The translations under genes and the position numbers were made by a program. From Mucilaginibacter rubeus (GTDB lineage: Bacteria > Bacteroidota > Bacteroidia > Sphingobacteriales > Sphingobacteriaceae), in NCBI RefSeq assembly GCF_003286415.2, contig NZ_CP043450.1, positions 62,001 to 126,000 of the forward strand: a stretch of DNA of 64,000 bases. The letters run 5' to 3'. Below the pieces are notes generated by a model, which worked only from the letters and a program-made list of their open reading frames with translations, did not search any database and was not told the origin of the DNA. Of the stretch, positions 43,884 to 52,891 are shown one piece after another. How positions within the stretch are numbered: position 1 is the first letter of the stretch; each line of letters starts with the position of its first letter.

Positions 43884-44786
43884 ATGAACAGAAGAGAGAT
43901 TTTAAAAGGCGCGGGGATCCTCGCAGCAGCGGGATTGGTTACACGAGGTAGCAGCGTTGCAAACGCGGCCGAAAATATAAATGCAAAACCGGTATTAAAG
44001 GTTGCCCACATTACTGATGTGCATATCAGGCCCGATCTGGATGCCCCTCAAAAATTTAAGAAATGCCTTGAAACCATTAAAGCAGAAAAGGTAGACTTTT
44101 TCCTGAATGGCGGCGATTCCATTTTTGATGCATCCTATGATAACGTAAAACGCGAGCGCGTTACCGAGTTATGGAGCATATGGGATGATTGCATGAAAAG
44201 CCTGAAAGGATACGAAGTGCATAGCTGCATTGGCAACCATGATAACTGGTGGGCCGCACCGGATCACTCGGATGCCATGTACGGAAAGGATTACGTAGTG
44301 AAACGGCTTGGAATCCCTAACAGGTATTACAGCTTCAGCAAATCGGGCTGGCATTTTATTATTTTGGATGGCAACAATCCGTCCATTACGCTGGATGATG
44401 AGCAGTTTAACTGGCTGAAAAAAGAACTGGAGCAATTACCTGCTAACTCACCGGTGCTGTTGATGTCGCATTACCCGATATTGGGCGTAACCCCATACTG
44501 GGAAGGTGGCATGCACTCTGATTATAAAAAGTTAAAAGCCTTGTTCTATCAGCATCGCGATAAGGTAAAAGTATGTTTAAGCGGGCACAACCACCTGCTG
44601 GATACGGCTTCTTATAACGGTACTCAATATTTTTGTAATGGTGCCATGAGCGGCTTTTGGTGGGGCAAAGGCGATGAAAAATCTGCCGGAGAAGGTTATT
44701 ATGAAGAAACTCCGCCGGGTTATGCGATCCTTGAGCTATACCAGGACGGTAGTGTTAAAAATGTTTATAAGCCACATCCGTTTTAA
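43884..44786 (+). CDS. Tat-exported calcineurin-like metallophosphoesterase
   Basis: A 300-residue binuclear metal phosphoesterase. All core motifs are present: DVHIRPD near residue 48, GGDSIFD near 78, GNHDNWW near 115, MSHYPILG near 195 and SGHNH near 235. The N-terminus MNRREILKGAGILAAAGLV is a short twin-arginine-like signal, so it acts in the periplasm. It is 23 bp after SusD and closes the sigma/FecR/SusCD locus. The imported ligand may therefore be phosphorylated, or the enzyme may trim a phosphodiester. A terminator follows at 44815-44852. Confidence 0.9.
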   Translation: MNRREILKGAGILAAAGLVTRGSSVANAAENINAKPVLKVAHITDVHIRPDLDAPQKFKKCLETIKAEKVDFFLNGGDSIFDASYDNVKRERVTELWSIWDDCMKSLKGYEVHSCIGNHDNWWAAPDHSDAMYGKDYVVKRLGIPNRYYSFSKSGWHFIILDGNNPSITLDDEQFNWLKKELEQLPANSPVLLMSHYPILGVTPYWEGGMHSDYKKLKALFYQHRDKVKVCLSGHNHLLDTASYNGTQYFCNGAMSGFWWGKGDEKSAGEGYYEETPPGYAILELYQDGSVKNVYKPHPF

Positions 44787-44814
44787 GGATAAGTTATAAA
44801 GCATGTTTATTTTT

Positions 44815-44852
44815 AAGTGTGTATATCCGGAAGGATGTACACACTTTTTTTT
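44815..44852. terminator. Terminator between the metallophosphoesterase and AlkD-like genes
   Basis: Stem AAGTGTGTA (44815-44823) / TACACACTT (44838-44846), then a T-run. The convergent minus-strand gene ends just beyond, at 44866. Confidence 0.75.
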
Positions 44853-44865
44853 ATGATGCGGATGC

Positions 44866-45531
44866 TTAGCCCTGCCGTTTAACCATCTCATTGATCCAGA
44901 TCGGGGCGAAGGGCGATGTACAGCCTTTTGAAACAGGGTAGTTGCGATAGATTCCCAGGCGTTCTCCGATCTTGATAGCACGCTCGCGATGAGTAAGATG
45001 ATTGATCCCAATTTGTGCCAGGGCAGAATTCATAGTCCATTGTACTTCAGGCGCAGCTTTGGGCATTTCTTTTTCAATCCTGTCAAGGATAGCCGGGATG
45101 TCAAGGCCTTCGGGGTTTCTCGCTATTCGTCCGCTGGTAAGGCTCCAGCCAAGCCGTGAGGCCATTGAGTCATCAGAAAGCAGCCAGCTTTCGCGTAATT
45201 TTTCCCTGTCGGGATATTCTTTAATAACGTAGGCGTACAGCCAGTCGATAACCTGTGTAAACCGCTCCGACCGCACCATACTGTCCAACTCCTCGGTTGA
45301 CAGCAGTTTGGGTACAATAATCAGTGTTGACAATAAACGGGCTTCAACATTGCCGGTTTCCCATAATGCTTTAGCCAGTTGATGATCGCTTTTGATCGTG
45401 TCCGCTACTTTTCTGATATCTCCAAGCTTCACCCCAAATTGATTATCATGAGCTCCGTTCTTTTTACTGTGAAGGCGCATTTTTTCATTTCCGAGAGATT
45501 GAAGTTTAATGAGGATTTCGGCAGTAGTCAT
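44866..45531 (-). CDS. DNA alkylation repair (AlkD-like HEAT-repeat) protein
   Basis: A 221-residue all-helical protein of the DNA alkylation repair family. LHSKKNGAHDNQFGVKLGDIRKVADTIKSDHQLAKALWETGNVEARLLSTLI covers the first helical repeats. FTQVIDWLYAYVIKEYP, SWLLSDDSMASRLGWSLTSGRIA and EVQWTMNSALAQIGINHLTHRERAIKIGERLGIY cover the later repeats. Relatives with glycosylase activity use a Trp/Asp pair in such repeats; this subfamily is more distant from AlkD itself, so glycosylase activity is not certain. It is monocistronic. Confidence 0.85.
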   Translation of the reverse strand: MTTAEILIKLQSLGNEKMRLHSKKNGAHDNQFGVKLGDIRKVADTIKSDHQLAKALWETGNVEARLLSTLIIVPKLLSTEELDSMVRSERFTQVIDWLYAYVIKEYPDREKLRESWLLSDDSMASRLGWSLTSGRIARNPEGLDIPAILDRIEKEMPKAAPEVQWTMNSALAQIGINHLTHRERAIKIGERLGIYRNYPVSKGCTSPFAPIWINEMVKRQG

Positions 45532-45671
45532 ATCGCAGGGTTTAAACTAACCGAAGTTAGGTTATTGACCAATAGCTTATGCTTTATTGTGAAAAAAACC
45601 TCCGTATTGAAACCGATTAAACAAAAAAGGGAGCGATGATAACATAGCTCTCTATAAAATAATGCTCTTTA

Positions 45672-46577
45672 TTAAAACGGATATTTCAATCCGGTGGCCT
45701 TTTCGGCAAACGCCCATAATTGGGTTCCCTGGTTTTCATCGTTAGCGGCCTCACTGATATTGGCCGGTGCTGGATAGCCGTGTAGTTCATGCTCGCCATC
45801 GGGCCCGTAATAGCCTCCTCCTTTAACCTCGGTAGCAGTTGCGGCAAACAGGGTAGGCAAAGCGCCCTGCCATGCCGGCATTAACGTTTTAAACCGTTCA
45901 AGGGCTGCCTGGTAATCGGCTTCTGGCATGTGCCTCGAAAGCTCTGTTTCGGTTACGCCTGGATGTGCCCCTGCCGAGAGTAGATCAATACCTGATGAAT
46001 TTAATCGCCGTTGAAACTCAATCGTAAACTGCAGATCGGCTAATTTACTGATGGCATATTCCCGGTATGGATCATAGGATTGTTCGAGTTTTAGGTTCTC
46101 AAAATCTACATTAGTGGCAAACCTGTGCGCTCCACTGCTCACTGTTACAACCCTCGCGCCGGGATGTTTTTTTAACAAAGGATATAAACGACCGGTTAGC
46201 GCGAAATGGCCGAGAAAGTTGATGCCAAACTGTAATTCATAACCTTCGGCGGTTTGGCCCGCAGGGGGGATCATAACGCCGGCGTTGTTAATAAGGATAT
46301 CAATTTTATTATAATTTGCTTTGATAGCTTCAGCAAATGCTTTTACCGATTCAAGGCTTGCCAGATCAATTACCCCCTCTTCCGCAACGCCTTTAAAGCC
46401 TCGATTGTTGATCTCGCTTACTGCCTGTTTAACTTTTTCGATGTCCCGTCCCGCGATAACTACCCGTGCTCCGGCCTCACATAAGGCAAGCGCTGTTTCA
46501 AAACCTATACCCGTATTTGCACCTGTAACTATGGCTATTTTACCGCTTTGATCAGGGATATTCTCTTTTGTCCACAT
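45672..46577 (-). CDS. Short-chain dehydrogenase/reductase (retinol dehydrogenase-like)
   Basis: A 301-residue SDR oxidoreductase. The cofactor-binding motif TGANTGIG lies near residues 18-25, with DIEK after the second strand. NNAG is near 92 and the catalytic YREYAISK (Tyr/Lys) near 170. The order and length fit the 'classical' SDRs annotated as retinol dehydrogenase/protochlorophyllide reductase-like. An upstream in-frame start at 46598 exists; the ATG at 46577 begins MWTKENIPDQSGK, the family's usual start. It is preceded by a gene for an AraC regulator on the same strand, which may control it. Confidence 0.9.
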   Translation of the reverse strand: MWTKENIPDQSGKIAIVTGANTGIGFETALALCEAGARVVIAGRDIEKVKQAVSEINNRGFKGVAEEGVIDLASLESVKAFAEAIKANYNKIDILINNAGVMIPPAGQTAEGYELQFGINFLGHFALTGRLYPLLKKHPGARVVTVSSGAHRFATNVDFENLKLEQSYDPYREYAISKLADLQFTIEFQRRLNSSGIDLLSAGAHPGVTETELSRHMPEADYQAALERFKTLMPAWQGALPTLFAATATEVKGGGYYGPDGEHELHGYPAPANISEAANDENQGTQLWAFAEKATGLKYPF

Positions 46578-46665
46578 ATCTGTTCTTTTTGAGAGCAAAG
46601 ATCAGCCGATACAGAGGATACTGACGTACCCGAAACAAACCATTACATACAATAATCAATCAACT

Positions 46666-47562
46666 TTATGATTGTCTGAACTGCTTAGGGCTAAAACCAG
46701 TGTGCCTCTTAAAAAATGCGGAAAAATGATTGGATTCATCAAAACCAAGCGACCACGCTATTTCACTTACTGCCCAGTCGCTGTTTTTTAGAAGCGTTTT
46801 GGCTTCCTGCAGCATCCTGTTACTGATAAGTTGGGAGGTAGAATTACCGGTAATTTCTTTCAACGCTTTGTTGAGATGGTTTACATGAACATTTAAGCTA
46901 TCTGCAAAAGCAGAGGCGGACGAGAGCACTACTCTTTGGTTATTTAATTCGATTGGGTATTGCCGCTCCAATAATTCGGAAAATAAAACAGCAATACGCT
47001 CATGGGCAGTGGCACCAAGCGATGGTTTGCCATAAGCAGGCTGAAGCTTCTGCGCTTCATGAACGGTTTCCATCAATAAATTGCGCAACAGATCATATTT
47101 GTAAGCGTAGCTGCTATTTAGCTCATCCTGCATTTTGCTGAAAATATCTTGAAACTGCTGCAGCTGAGCTGGGGTTAATGTGATAACCGCGTTTTCGGCC
47201 GACATGAAAACAGGATAGTTTTGCAGCCTGCCAAAATTGTTAAAAAATGCTTCGGTGAAAATACATATGAACCCTGTTTGTATCTCGCTAATAGGTTCCC
47301 AATGATAAGGGACCATCGGATTGGTAAAAACTAACGCGCTTTCGTCGATCTCGTAACACCTGTCGGCATAGTGAATTTTACTGTGCCCGGTTACCAAACT
47401 TACTTTGTAGTAATCGCGGCGGCTATACACCGGCGGTTTATTACCCGAAACAGATAAGTCTTCAACCCTGATGATATTGAAATGGCCGGTATCCGCCCCC
47501 TGCGGATCCGAATCAGCGTTTACTTTACTATAAAATGAATCGAGCTTCAAAAATGTAGTCAT
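46666..47562 (-). CDS. AraC-family transcriptional regulator
   Basis: A 298-residue regulator. The N-terminal cupin-like part (DYYKVSLVTGHSKIHYADRCYEIDESALVFTNPMVPYHWEP) is typical of AraC ligand domains. The C-terminal double HTH reads VHVNHLNKALKEITGNSTSQLISNRMLQEAKTLLKNSDWAVSEIAWSLGFDESNHFSAFFKRHTGFSPKQFRQ. The ATG at 47562 is preferred over an in-frame TTG at 47568. It lies 88 bp before the SDR gene on the same strand and is divergent from a DoxX gene. It may control both sides. Confidence 0.9.
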   Translation of the reverse strand: MTTFLKLDSFYSKVNADSDPQGADTGHFNIIRVEDLSVSGNKPPVYSRRDYYKVSLVTGHSKIHYADRCYEIDESALVFTNPMVPYHWEPISEIQTGFICIFTEAFFNNFGRLQNYPVFMSAENAVITLTPAQLQQFQDIFSKMQDELNSSYAYKYDLLRNLLMETVHEAQKLQPAYGKPSLGATAHERIAVLFSELLERQYPIELNNQRVVLSSASAFADSLNVHVNHLNKALKEITGNSTSQLISNRMLQEAKTLLKNSDWAVSEIAWSLGFDESNHFSAFFKRHTGFSPKQFRQS

Positions 47563-47710
47563 ATACAAATCAATAACACTGTGCGTGCAAATTTACAATC
47601 ATGAATTTCACAAGTACGGGTCACGGGTGTTAATTTACATTGATGTGCCTATTGATGATATAAATGGTACAAATGTACTCAGGTTCAGGATTGTCCGGCC
47701 GGCGGTTTAG

Positions 47711-47745
47711 TTTGTCTGCTTCATACTGAAAGCACTTAGGTTTTG
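47711..47745 (+). promoter_or_regulatory. Candidate promoter of the DoxX gene
   Basis: TTTG (47711-47714) and TAGGTTTTG (47737-47745) resemble the -33/-7 pair of Bacteroidota, with a 22-bp spacer, about 50 bp before the gene. Confidence 0.4.
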
Positions 47746-47796
47746 CCTGTTTTTGACGCAATTTTGAGTCATCAAACAAATCAAACACTAAATATC

Positions 47797-48192
47797 ATGA
47801 CAACTAAAAAAGTAAAAACAATCTATTGGATAGGAGCAGCATTAACTTCATTATGGTTTGCAGCAAGCGGTTTTGGCGAACTTACCAAAAATCAATTTGT
47901 ATGGGACATCACCTTGAAATTGGGCTACCCTCCGCACTTTATTTATATCCTTGGTGTTGCTAAGATTACAGGTGTAGCAGTACTTTTAACACCAAACAAG
48001 TTCCTTAGGTTAAAAGAATGGGTATTTGCCGGTATCTTCTTCGATATCATCTTTGCCTTTTTATCTAAACTTGCCGTTCTTAATTTCGCTGCTACCGCAG
48101 ATGCTATCGTAGCATTCATAATGGTATCAGTAACTTACATTATGTTCCGTAAATTGTATCCTGCAGCATATGTAAAACCTGCCATTGCATAA
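47797..48192 (+). CDS. DoxX-family membrane protein
   Basis: A 131-residue four-helix membrane protein: TIYWIGAALTSLWFAASGFGELTK, TLKLGYPPHFIYILGVAKITGVAVLL, FAGIFFDIIFAFLSKLAV and VAFIMVSVTYIMFRKLYP. The LGYP and GxxKxxGxxxLL pattern is typical of DoxX/DUF417-like proteins, whose role is unclear (redox or quinone-related). The upstream ATG at 47743 adds 18 residues without membrane character, so 47797 is used. It is divergent from the AraC regulator, and a terminator follows. Confidence 0.85.
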   Translation: MTTKKVKTIYWIGAALTSLWFAASGFGELTKNQFVWDITLKLGYPPHFIYILGVAKITGVAVLLTPNKFLRLKEWVFAGIFFDIIFAFLSKLAVLNFAATADAIVAFIMVSVTYIMFRKLYPAAYVKPAIA

Positions 48193-48237
48193 GCGGATAT
48201 TCAACTATCGGTCACATCAGACTATCAATATTTATCA

Positions 48238-48271
48238 GGAGGCTATCCAAAAAGGGTAGCCTCTTTTTTTT
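48238..48271 (+). terminator. Terminator after the DoxX gene
   Basis: Stem GAGGCTA (48239-48245) / TAGCCTC (48257-48263), then eight Ts. Confidence 0.8.
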
Positions 48272-48375
48272 GCAATAACGTAAGCTGTGTCTGCTATATA
48301 TCCGATGATTAGCAAGCTTGGTCGGTGAAAAGCAGCCGAACGCCGATTGTTCCGGCGGGTATATGATTGGCAGGT

Positions 48376-48383
48376 TATATTTG
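48376..48383 (+). promoter_or_regulatory. Candidate -7 box of the M19 dipeptidase gene
   Basis: TATATTTG matches TAnnTTTG 32 bp before the start codon. The nearest TTG upstream (48347-48349) is a few bases too far for the ideal spacing. Confidence 0.4.
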
Positions 48384-48414
48384 AATAATTCAACTTATAG
48401 TAAGCATTAATATC

Positions 48415-49662
48415 ATGATAAAACCCCAATCTGCATGGTCACGTCGAAGCTTTATTACGGCTCTTGCTGGAACAAGTGCCGCAATAATGTTAAACCCGTT
48501 AACAACCTGGGCCATTGACGAAATAGATCCGAGAGTGGCAGCAATTGTAGCCGCTACAATTGGCATTGATACCCATAATCATATCGATGTTCCCCTTGTT
48601 GCTGCCGAGGTGCCCGGCCCGAATATCGACCTGGCCGGCGAGATGAAAAAGTCTGGCTTGTCTGCAATCTGCATGACCTTCGCACTTGATTATCAAAAAC
48701 TGACTAACCCAGGCGAAGCCTACGAGCGGTTTTTGAATGGGCTCGCCGCCATGGATCAGCAGTTAAAAAATAATAGTATGAAACGGGCATTGAATTTGGC
48801 AGACCTTCGTAAAGCCCACGAGCAGCATCAGCCTACGGTTATTCAATCGATAGAGGGCGGTCACTTCCTGGAAGGAAAGTTGGACAGGCTTAGTGTAGCG
48901 TATGACCGGGGATTGAGGCATCTTGGCCTACTTCATGACAATGATGCATCGGTGCCATTGGGCGATGTTTATACCAATGCTCCTCGCTGGGGAGGGTTAA
49001 CCCAATTTGGTGCGGATATTATAAAAGAGTGTAACCGATTGGGCATTCTGATTGACCTTGCGCACGCTAACGGCGAAACCATCGCCGCCGCGCTTAAGCT
49101 AGCCGCAAGCCCTGTTATTGTTTCGCATACTGGTTTGGATACACAGCTTGGCGGCAATCCCAATATGGCCCAGATGATGCGCCCGAGACTGATTAGCAAG
49201 GAGCAGGCTAAAATTATTGCAGATGCTGGTGGTGTGATTGGCGTATGGACACATTTAGCCGATACCCCGCTGGAGTATGCTCAAAATATTCGTGCTTTGG
49301 TTGATGTTATTGGGGTTGACCATGTTTGCATTGGTACCGATACTAAATTAACCCCGCCTTACAGAAGTGCGGGCGGATTTGGCCCGCGGCCAAATAATCC
49401 TGGTCCGCCGCCGGGAGGCGCTCCGGATGATCGCCATGATAAAGGGCCCGGCGATGACGGTCGTAAAGGTCCTGGGGGTGGCCAAAACAAAGGCAGGGTA
49501 GGCGAGCGCACCAACGAAGCCTGGCAGGATCAAAAAGCAGGTTTTTACTATGCCGTGGTTGACGCCATGTTAAAAACAGGTTTTACGGCAGATGAGATAG
49601 GTAAAATAGGAGGTGGCAATTTCTGCCGTGTGTTTGATGCTGCTACATCTGGCCGTCATTGA
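48415..49662 (+). CDS. Tat-exported M19 membrane-dipeptidase-like protein with low-complexity insert
   Basis: A 415-residue metal-dependent hydrolase of peptidase family M19 (renal dipeptidase). The N-terminus carries SRRSFITALAGTSAA, a twin-arginine-type signal. Metal-site blocks are GIDTHNHIDVP near residue 50, SIEGGHFLEG near 143, HLGLLHDNDA near 168, LIDLAHANG near 215, VIVSHTGLD near 240 and DHVCIGTD near 302. Between the last block and the C-terminal helices sits an unusual insert at about 318-362, rich in Gly, Pro, Asp, Lys and Asn and probably disordered. The gene is followed after 129 bp by an exported oxidoreductase. Confidence 0.88.
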   Translation: MIKPQSAWSRRSFITALAGTSAAIMLNPLTTWAIDEIDPRVAAIVAATIGIDTHNHIDVPLVAAEVPGPNIDLAGEMKKSGLSAICMTFALDYQKLTNPGEAYERFLNGLAAMDQQLKNNSMKRALNLADLRKAHEQHQPTVIQSIEGGHFLEGKLDRLSVAYDRGLRHLGLLHDNDASVPLGDVYTNAPRWGGLTQFGADIIKECNRLGILIDLAHANGETIAAALKLAASPVIVSHTGLDTQLGGNPNMAQMMRPRLISKEQAKIIADAGGVIGVWTHLADTPLEYAQNIRALVDVIGVDHVCIGTDTKLTPPYRSAGGFGPRPNNPGPPPGGAPDDRHDKGPGDDGRKGPGGGQNKGRVGERTNEAWQDQKAGFYYAVVDAMLKTGFTADEIGKIGGGNFCRVFDAATSGRH

Positions 49663-49739
49663 TGTTTGCAAATAGGCTTATATATTATAATTCAGTATGA
49701 TAGGATTATAGCACATCTTAGTAAAAATCAGATTACTTG

Positions 49740-49747
49740 TAGGTTTG
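49740..49747 (+). promoter_or_regulatory. Candidate -7 box of the Gfo/Idh/MocA gene
   Basis: TAGGTTTG fits TAnnTTTG 44 bp before the start at 49792. No clear TTG partner. Confidence 0.35.
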
Positions 49748-49791
49748 TTTTTTGGAATTATGTAATTTGTCGTAAACCAAAAAACATACCT

Positions 49792-50910
49792 ATGAATTCT
49801 CGTCGTGATTTTTTACAGAAATTGGGTTTGTCGGCCCTGGCCCTTCAGCTCGCACCGTTATCAAACTGGGCTGCTGAAACAAAAACTATTGAACCGGCCT
49901 ATGACGGCCCAATGTTACGTGTAGCTATTTTGGGGCTTGGGGGATACGGCGGCATGGTTGCCGAAGCCATGCGGTCATGCACCAAAGCTAAGCTGGTAGG
50001 TCTGATAAGCGGCACACCCTCAAAAATTAAAACATGGCAGGCTAAATACGGTATCCCCGAAAAAAACTGCTACAACTATCAGAATTTCGATAATATCAAA
50101 AATAACCCCGACATCGATGCCGTGTATGTGATTACGCCCAATGGCCTGCACCGTGATTTTGTATTGCGGGTAGCTGCCGCCGGCAAACATGCCATATGCG
50201 AAAAACCAATGGCAGTTAACGCAAAAGAGGGGCAGGAAATGGTTGATGCCTGCAAAAAAGCCAATGTAAAACTGCTGGTTGGTTACCGCATGCATTTTGA
50301 ACCCAAAACATTAGAGGTGATCAGGATGAGGCAAAGCGGCGAGTTTGGAAAGATCAGATTTTTTCAGGGGCAATGTGGTTTCACTATCGGCGATCCAACA
50401 CAATGGCGGTTAAACAAACAGTTGGCCGGAGGAGGATCCATGATGGATATCGGAATATATGCCATCAACGGATCACGCTATATGACGGGGGAAGAGCCAA
50501 TATGGGTAACGGCCCAGGAAACCAAAACAGACCCGGTAAAATTTAAGGAAGGGGTTGATGAAACTATCCAGTTCCAGTTTGGCTTTCCCAGCGGGGCGGT
50601 GGCCTCGTGTTTGTCTACCTATAATATGAACAATCTCGACCGTTTTTTCCTGGATGGTGATAAAGGCTTTGCCGAAATGCAGCCTTCTACAGGTTACGGG
50701 CCTATCAGAGGGCGCACCCATTTAGGTGAGCTTAATCAACCGGTAACAACTCACCAAACGGTGCAAATGGATGAGATGGCCGAGATCATATTTAACAATA
50801 AAAAGCCTGTAGTGCCTGTGGATGGAGAAGAAGCTGTAAAAGACCTTAAACTTATTGATGCTATTTACCAGGCAGTTAAAACTGGAAAAAAGGTTGAAGT
50901 AAGCATCTAA
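49792..50910 (+). CDS. Tat-exported Gfo/Idh/MocA-family oxidoreductase
   Basis: A 372-residue NAD(P)-dependent sugar oxidoreductase. MNSRRDFLQKLGLSALALQLAPL is a twin-arginine signal. The Rossmann motif is RVAILGLGGYGGM, then AVYVITPNGLHRDFVLRVAAAGKHAICEKPMAVN with the catalytic-site EKP. MDIGIYAINGSRYM near residue 225 is the conserved DxGxYxxxxxR-type block. The frame runs open upstream to 49666, but only the ATG at 49792 yields the signal. Exported members occur often in Bacteroidota and are thought to act on sugars with a tightly bound cofactor. Confidence 0.9.
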   Translation: MNSRRDFLQKLGLSALALQLAPLSNWAAETKTIEPAYDGPMLRVAILGLGGYGGMVAEAMRSCTKAKLVGLISGTPSKIKTWQAKYGIPEKNCYNYQNFDNIKNNPDIDAVYVITPNGLHRDFVLRVAAAGKHAICEKPMAVNAKEGQEMVDACKKANVKLLVGYRMHFEPKTLEVIRMRQSGEFGKIRFFQGQCGFTIGDPTQWRLNKQLAGGGSMMDIGIYAINGSRYMTGEEPIWVTAQETKTDPVKFKEGVDETIQFQFGFPSGAVASCLSTYNMNNLDRFFLDGDKGFAEMQPSTGYGPIRGRTHLGELNQPVTTHQTVQMDEMAEIIFNNKKPVVPVDGEEAVKDLKLIDAIYQAVKTGKKVEVSI

Positions 50911-50992
50911 AGGCTTGCCTGTATTGTCATATTTGGCAAAACCTGTAACAAGGTGGCAGCATGCTCATCTAAATTATAAACTTATCAAAAAC

Positions 50993-51262
50993 ATGAGCAC
51001 AAAAGAAACATTCTCAATTAACGGCGAAGCGTTATTGGGCAAGATAAAAGAAATAATTGCCGAAGGAAAAGCCAGCAGGATTACCATTTCGAATAAAGAA
51101 GGTAAAGAGTTAATGACCTTTCCGCTTAGTGTAGGCCTTTTTGGGATGATACTGGCACCTGTATTTGCCGCCGTGGGTACCCTGGCCGCATTGGTTACAG
51201 AATGTACTATAACCGTTGAACGGGAAGAGGAAGACAAAGAAGAAGAAGGCCCAAAAGAATAG
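50993..51262 (+). CDS. DUF4342 small membrane protein
   Basis: An 89-residue protein of the DUF4342 type: ALLGKIKEIIAEGKASRITISNKEGKELMTFPLSVG, then a membrane segment (LFGMILAPVFAAVGTLAALV) and an acidic tail (EREEEDKEEE). The family's function is unknown. The frame is open upstream to 50915; the ATG at 50993 begins the conserved part. It shares a strong bidirectional terminator with the convergent hydrolase gene. Confidence 0.82.
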   Translation: MSTKETFSINGEALLGKIKEIIAEGKASRITISNKEGKELMTFPLSVGLFGMILAPVFAAVGTLAALVTECTITVEREEEDKEEEGPKE

Positions 51263-51284
51263 GGTATCTCTTATACTATCGAAC

Positions 51285-51318
51285 AATAAAAATGGCCGGA
51301 TATCCGGCCATTTTTATT
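51285..51318. terminator. Bidirectional terminator between DUF4342 and dienelactone hydrolase genes
   Basis: An almost uninterrupted palindrome centred at about 51301: AAAATGGCCGGA / TCCGGCCATTTT, with A- and T-runs on the two sides. Confidence 0.88.
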
Positions 51319-52204
51319 AGCTTAAATTTTCTTTAAAAAAATCGATGGTACGTTTCCAGGCTAACTCTGCGGCTGCTTTGTCATAGCGGGGAGTAGTGTT
51401 ATTATGAAAACCGTGATTGGCATTTTCATAAATAAAAGCCTGATATTTTTTGCCGTTTTCTTTTAACGCCTTTTCATAAGCAGGCCAGCCTTCGGTGATG
51501 CGGGTATCTAACGCCGCATAGTGCAATAACAGCGGCGCTTTAATTTTAGGAACATCTTCAGCGGCGGGCTGACTTCCGTAAAATGGAACAGCTGCTGCCA
51601 GATCCGGTATGCGCACGGCCATCATATTGGCAATACCTCCGCCATAGCAAAAGCCTACAACGCCTACCTTGCCATTGCAGTCCTTATGGTTTTTAAGGTA
51701 CTCGTACGCGGCTATAAAATCTTCTTCCATTTGGCCTTTATCCCGTTTGGCCTGCATGGTACGGCCTTCGTCATCATTACCGGGGTAACCACCAAGGGGT
51801 GAAAGCGCATCGGGCGCAAGGGTGATAAACCCGGCAAGGGCAGCTATTCGCGCTGTGTCCTCAATATATGGGTTTAGGCCCCGGTTTTCGTGAACTACTA
51901 TAATACCCCCAAGTTTTTGCTTTGCATCGGCAGGCTCGGATAGTAATCCTTTAATGGTGCCGCCGCCTTTAGGCGAAGGGTAATTGATATAGCCTGACTT
52001 TAAGCGGGGATCATCCGGTTTAACCTGCGCGGTGGTTTGATAATTGGGCATCAGGAAACTCATGAGCGAGGGCACGGTTAAGCCACCTACCGCATAAATA
52101 GACAGTTTTTGCATAAAGGCACGCCTGTCAAGGCGGTTATGCGCGTAATCATCATACAGGTCAAACACTTCCTGTTTGATGTCTTCTTTATTGATTTGGG
52201 TCAT
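51317..52204 (-). CDS. Dienelactone hydrolase-family protein
   Basis: A 295-residue alpha/beta hydrolase. The nucleophile elbow is [13 protein letters not shown] with a Cys nucleophile, as in dienelactone hydrolases. [36 protein letters not shown] is the family's N-terminal block, [12 protein letters not shown] holds the catalytic Asp, and [10 protein letters not shown] the His. Before this, [28 protein letters not shown] is a Tat-like signal set about 25 residues in, so the enzyme is probably exported. It is monocistronic. Confidence 0.88.
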   Translation of the reverse strand: MTQINKEDIKQEVFDLYDDYAHNRLDRRAFMQKLSIYAVGGLTVPSLMSFLMPNYQTTAQVKPDDPRLKSGYINYPSPKGGGTIKGLLSEPADAKQKLGGIIVVHENRGLNPYIEDTARIAALAGFITLAPDALSPLGGYPGNDDEGRTMQAKRDKGQMEEDFIAAYEYLKNHKDCNGKVGVVGFCYGGGIANMMAVRIPDLAAAVPFYGSQPAAEDVPKIKAPLLLHYAALDTRITEGWPAYEKALKENGKKYQAFIYENANHGFHNNTTPRYDKAAAELAWKRTIDFFKENLS

Positions 52205-52413
52205 AATTGATGAAGGCTGTACTCAAATTTACCTGTTAGGTTCTGCTTTAGTTGTAACAGTCTCGTTACCGGTAATGTTTCATGCAAGGTTGTTTGATGT
52301 TTGATAACCGCTCTAAATTGCTGCATATCAGTTGTGAGGCAATAGCTTAAAAATGGTATAGTGTTAAGTGTTTGACGACAGGGTCAATAAAAGATTATGA
52401 TATATTAATAAAA

Positions 52414-52435
52414 ATTGATAAAACGTTTTATTAAT
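52414..52435. promoter_or_regulatory. LacI-like palindromic operator 1
   Basis: Left half ATTGATAAAAC (52414-52424) and right half GTTTTATTAAT (52425-52435) form a 22-bp palindrome with one mismatched pair and a central CG, the usual design of LacI/GalR-family operators. Confidence 0.6.
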
Positions 52436-52497
52436 GTTATTATTTTATTAGTTTTACTGTTGATGAATAATGTGTTGCATATCACTCATTTTTTATA

Positions 52498-52519
52498 ATT
52501 GATAAATCGTTTTATCAAT
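52498..52519. promoter_or_regulatory. LacI-like palindromic operator 2
   Basis: ATTGATAAATC (52498-52508) / GTTTTATCAAT (52509-52519), also with central CG and one mismatched pair. Its centre is 84 bp from that of operator 1, which is eight turns of B-DNA, so repressor dimers would face the same side of the helix. Confidence 0.6.
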
Positions 52520-52891
52520 CGTATATTAAAAAGCAATTGTTTTTCATCACTAAACTTAACCATCGTCACCCAATGAGAGCAATTTTGAGCTACAGGTATC
52601 TGTTTTAATTTTCACGCAAGTTTCTATTGTGATATTATGCCCTTTATCATCAGGATAAAAATACTGATATGGCATCGCTATGGCATATTTTAACAATAGC
52701 TTAGGTTGTAACAGACCTTTTTTTCTTTCAGCCGGAATAATTATTCTTTAACCATAAAGAATAACCCAAAAATACTTCGTCAAAAGCGAACAGGGATTTT
52801 TATTGCCTTTATTTTATGATAAGTATTTTTTAACAGCTTATTAATTAATAATATATATGTTTCAAATTTCTAACCTACAATCAATCAATCT

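Larger units (their letters stand above)
52205..52891. other. 687-bp AT-rich regulatory region before the second SusCD locus
   Basis: No gene larger than a few codons was seen. It holds two related 22-bp palindromes (52414-52435 and 52498-52519) and long A/T runs, and must contain the promoter of the F5/8C-SusC-SusD locus. Confidence 0.6.
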
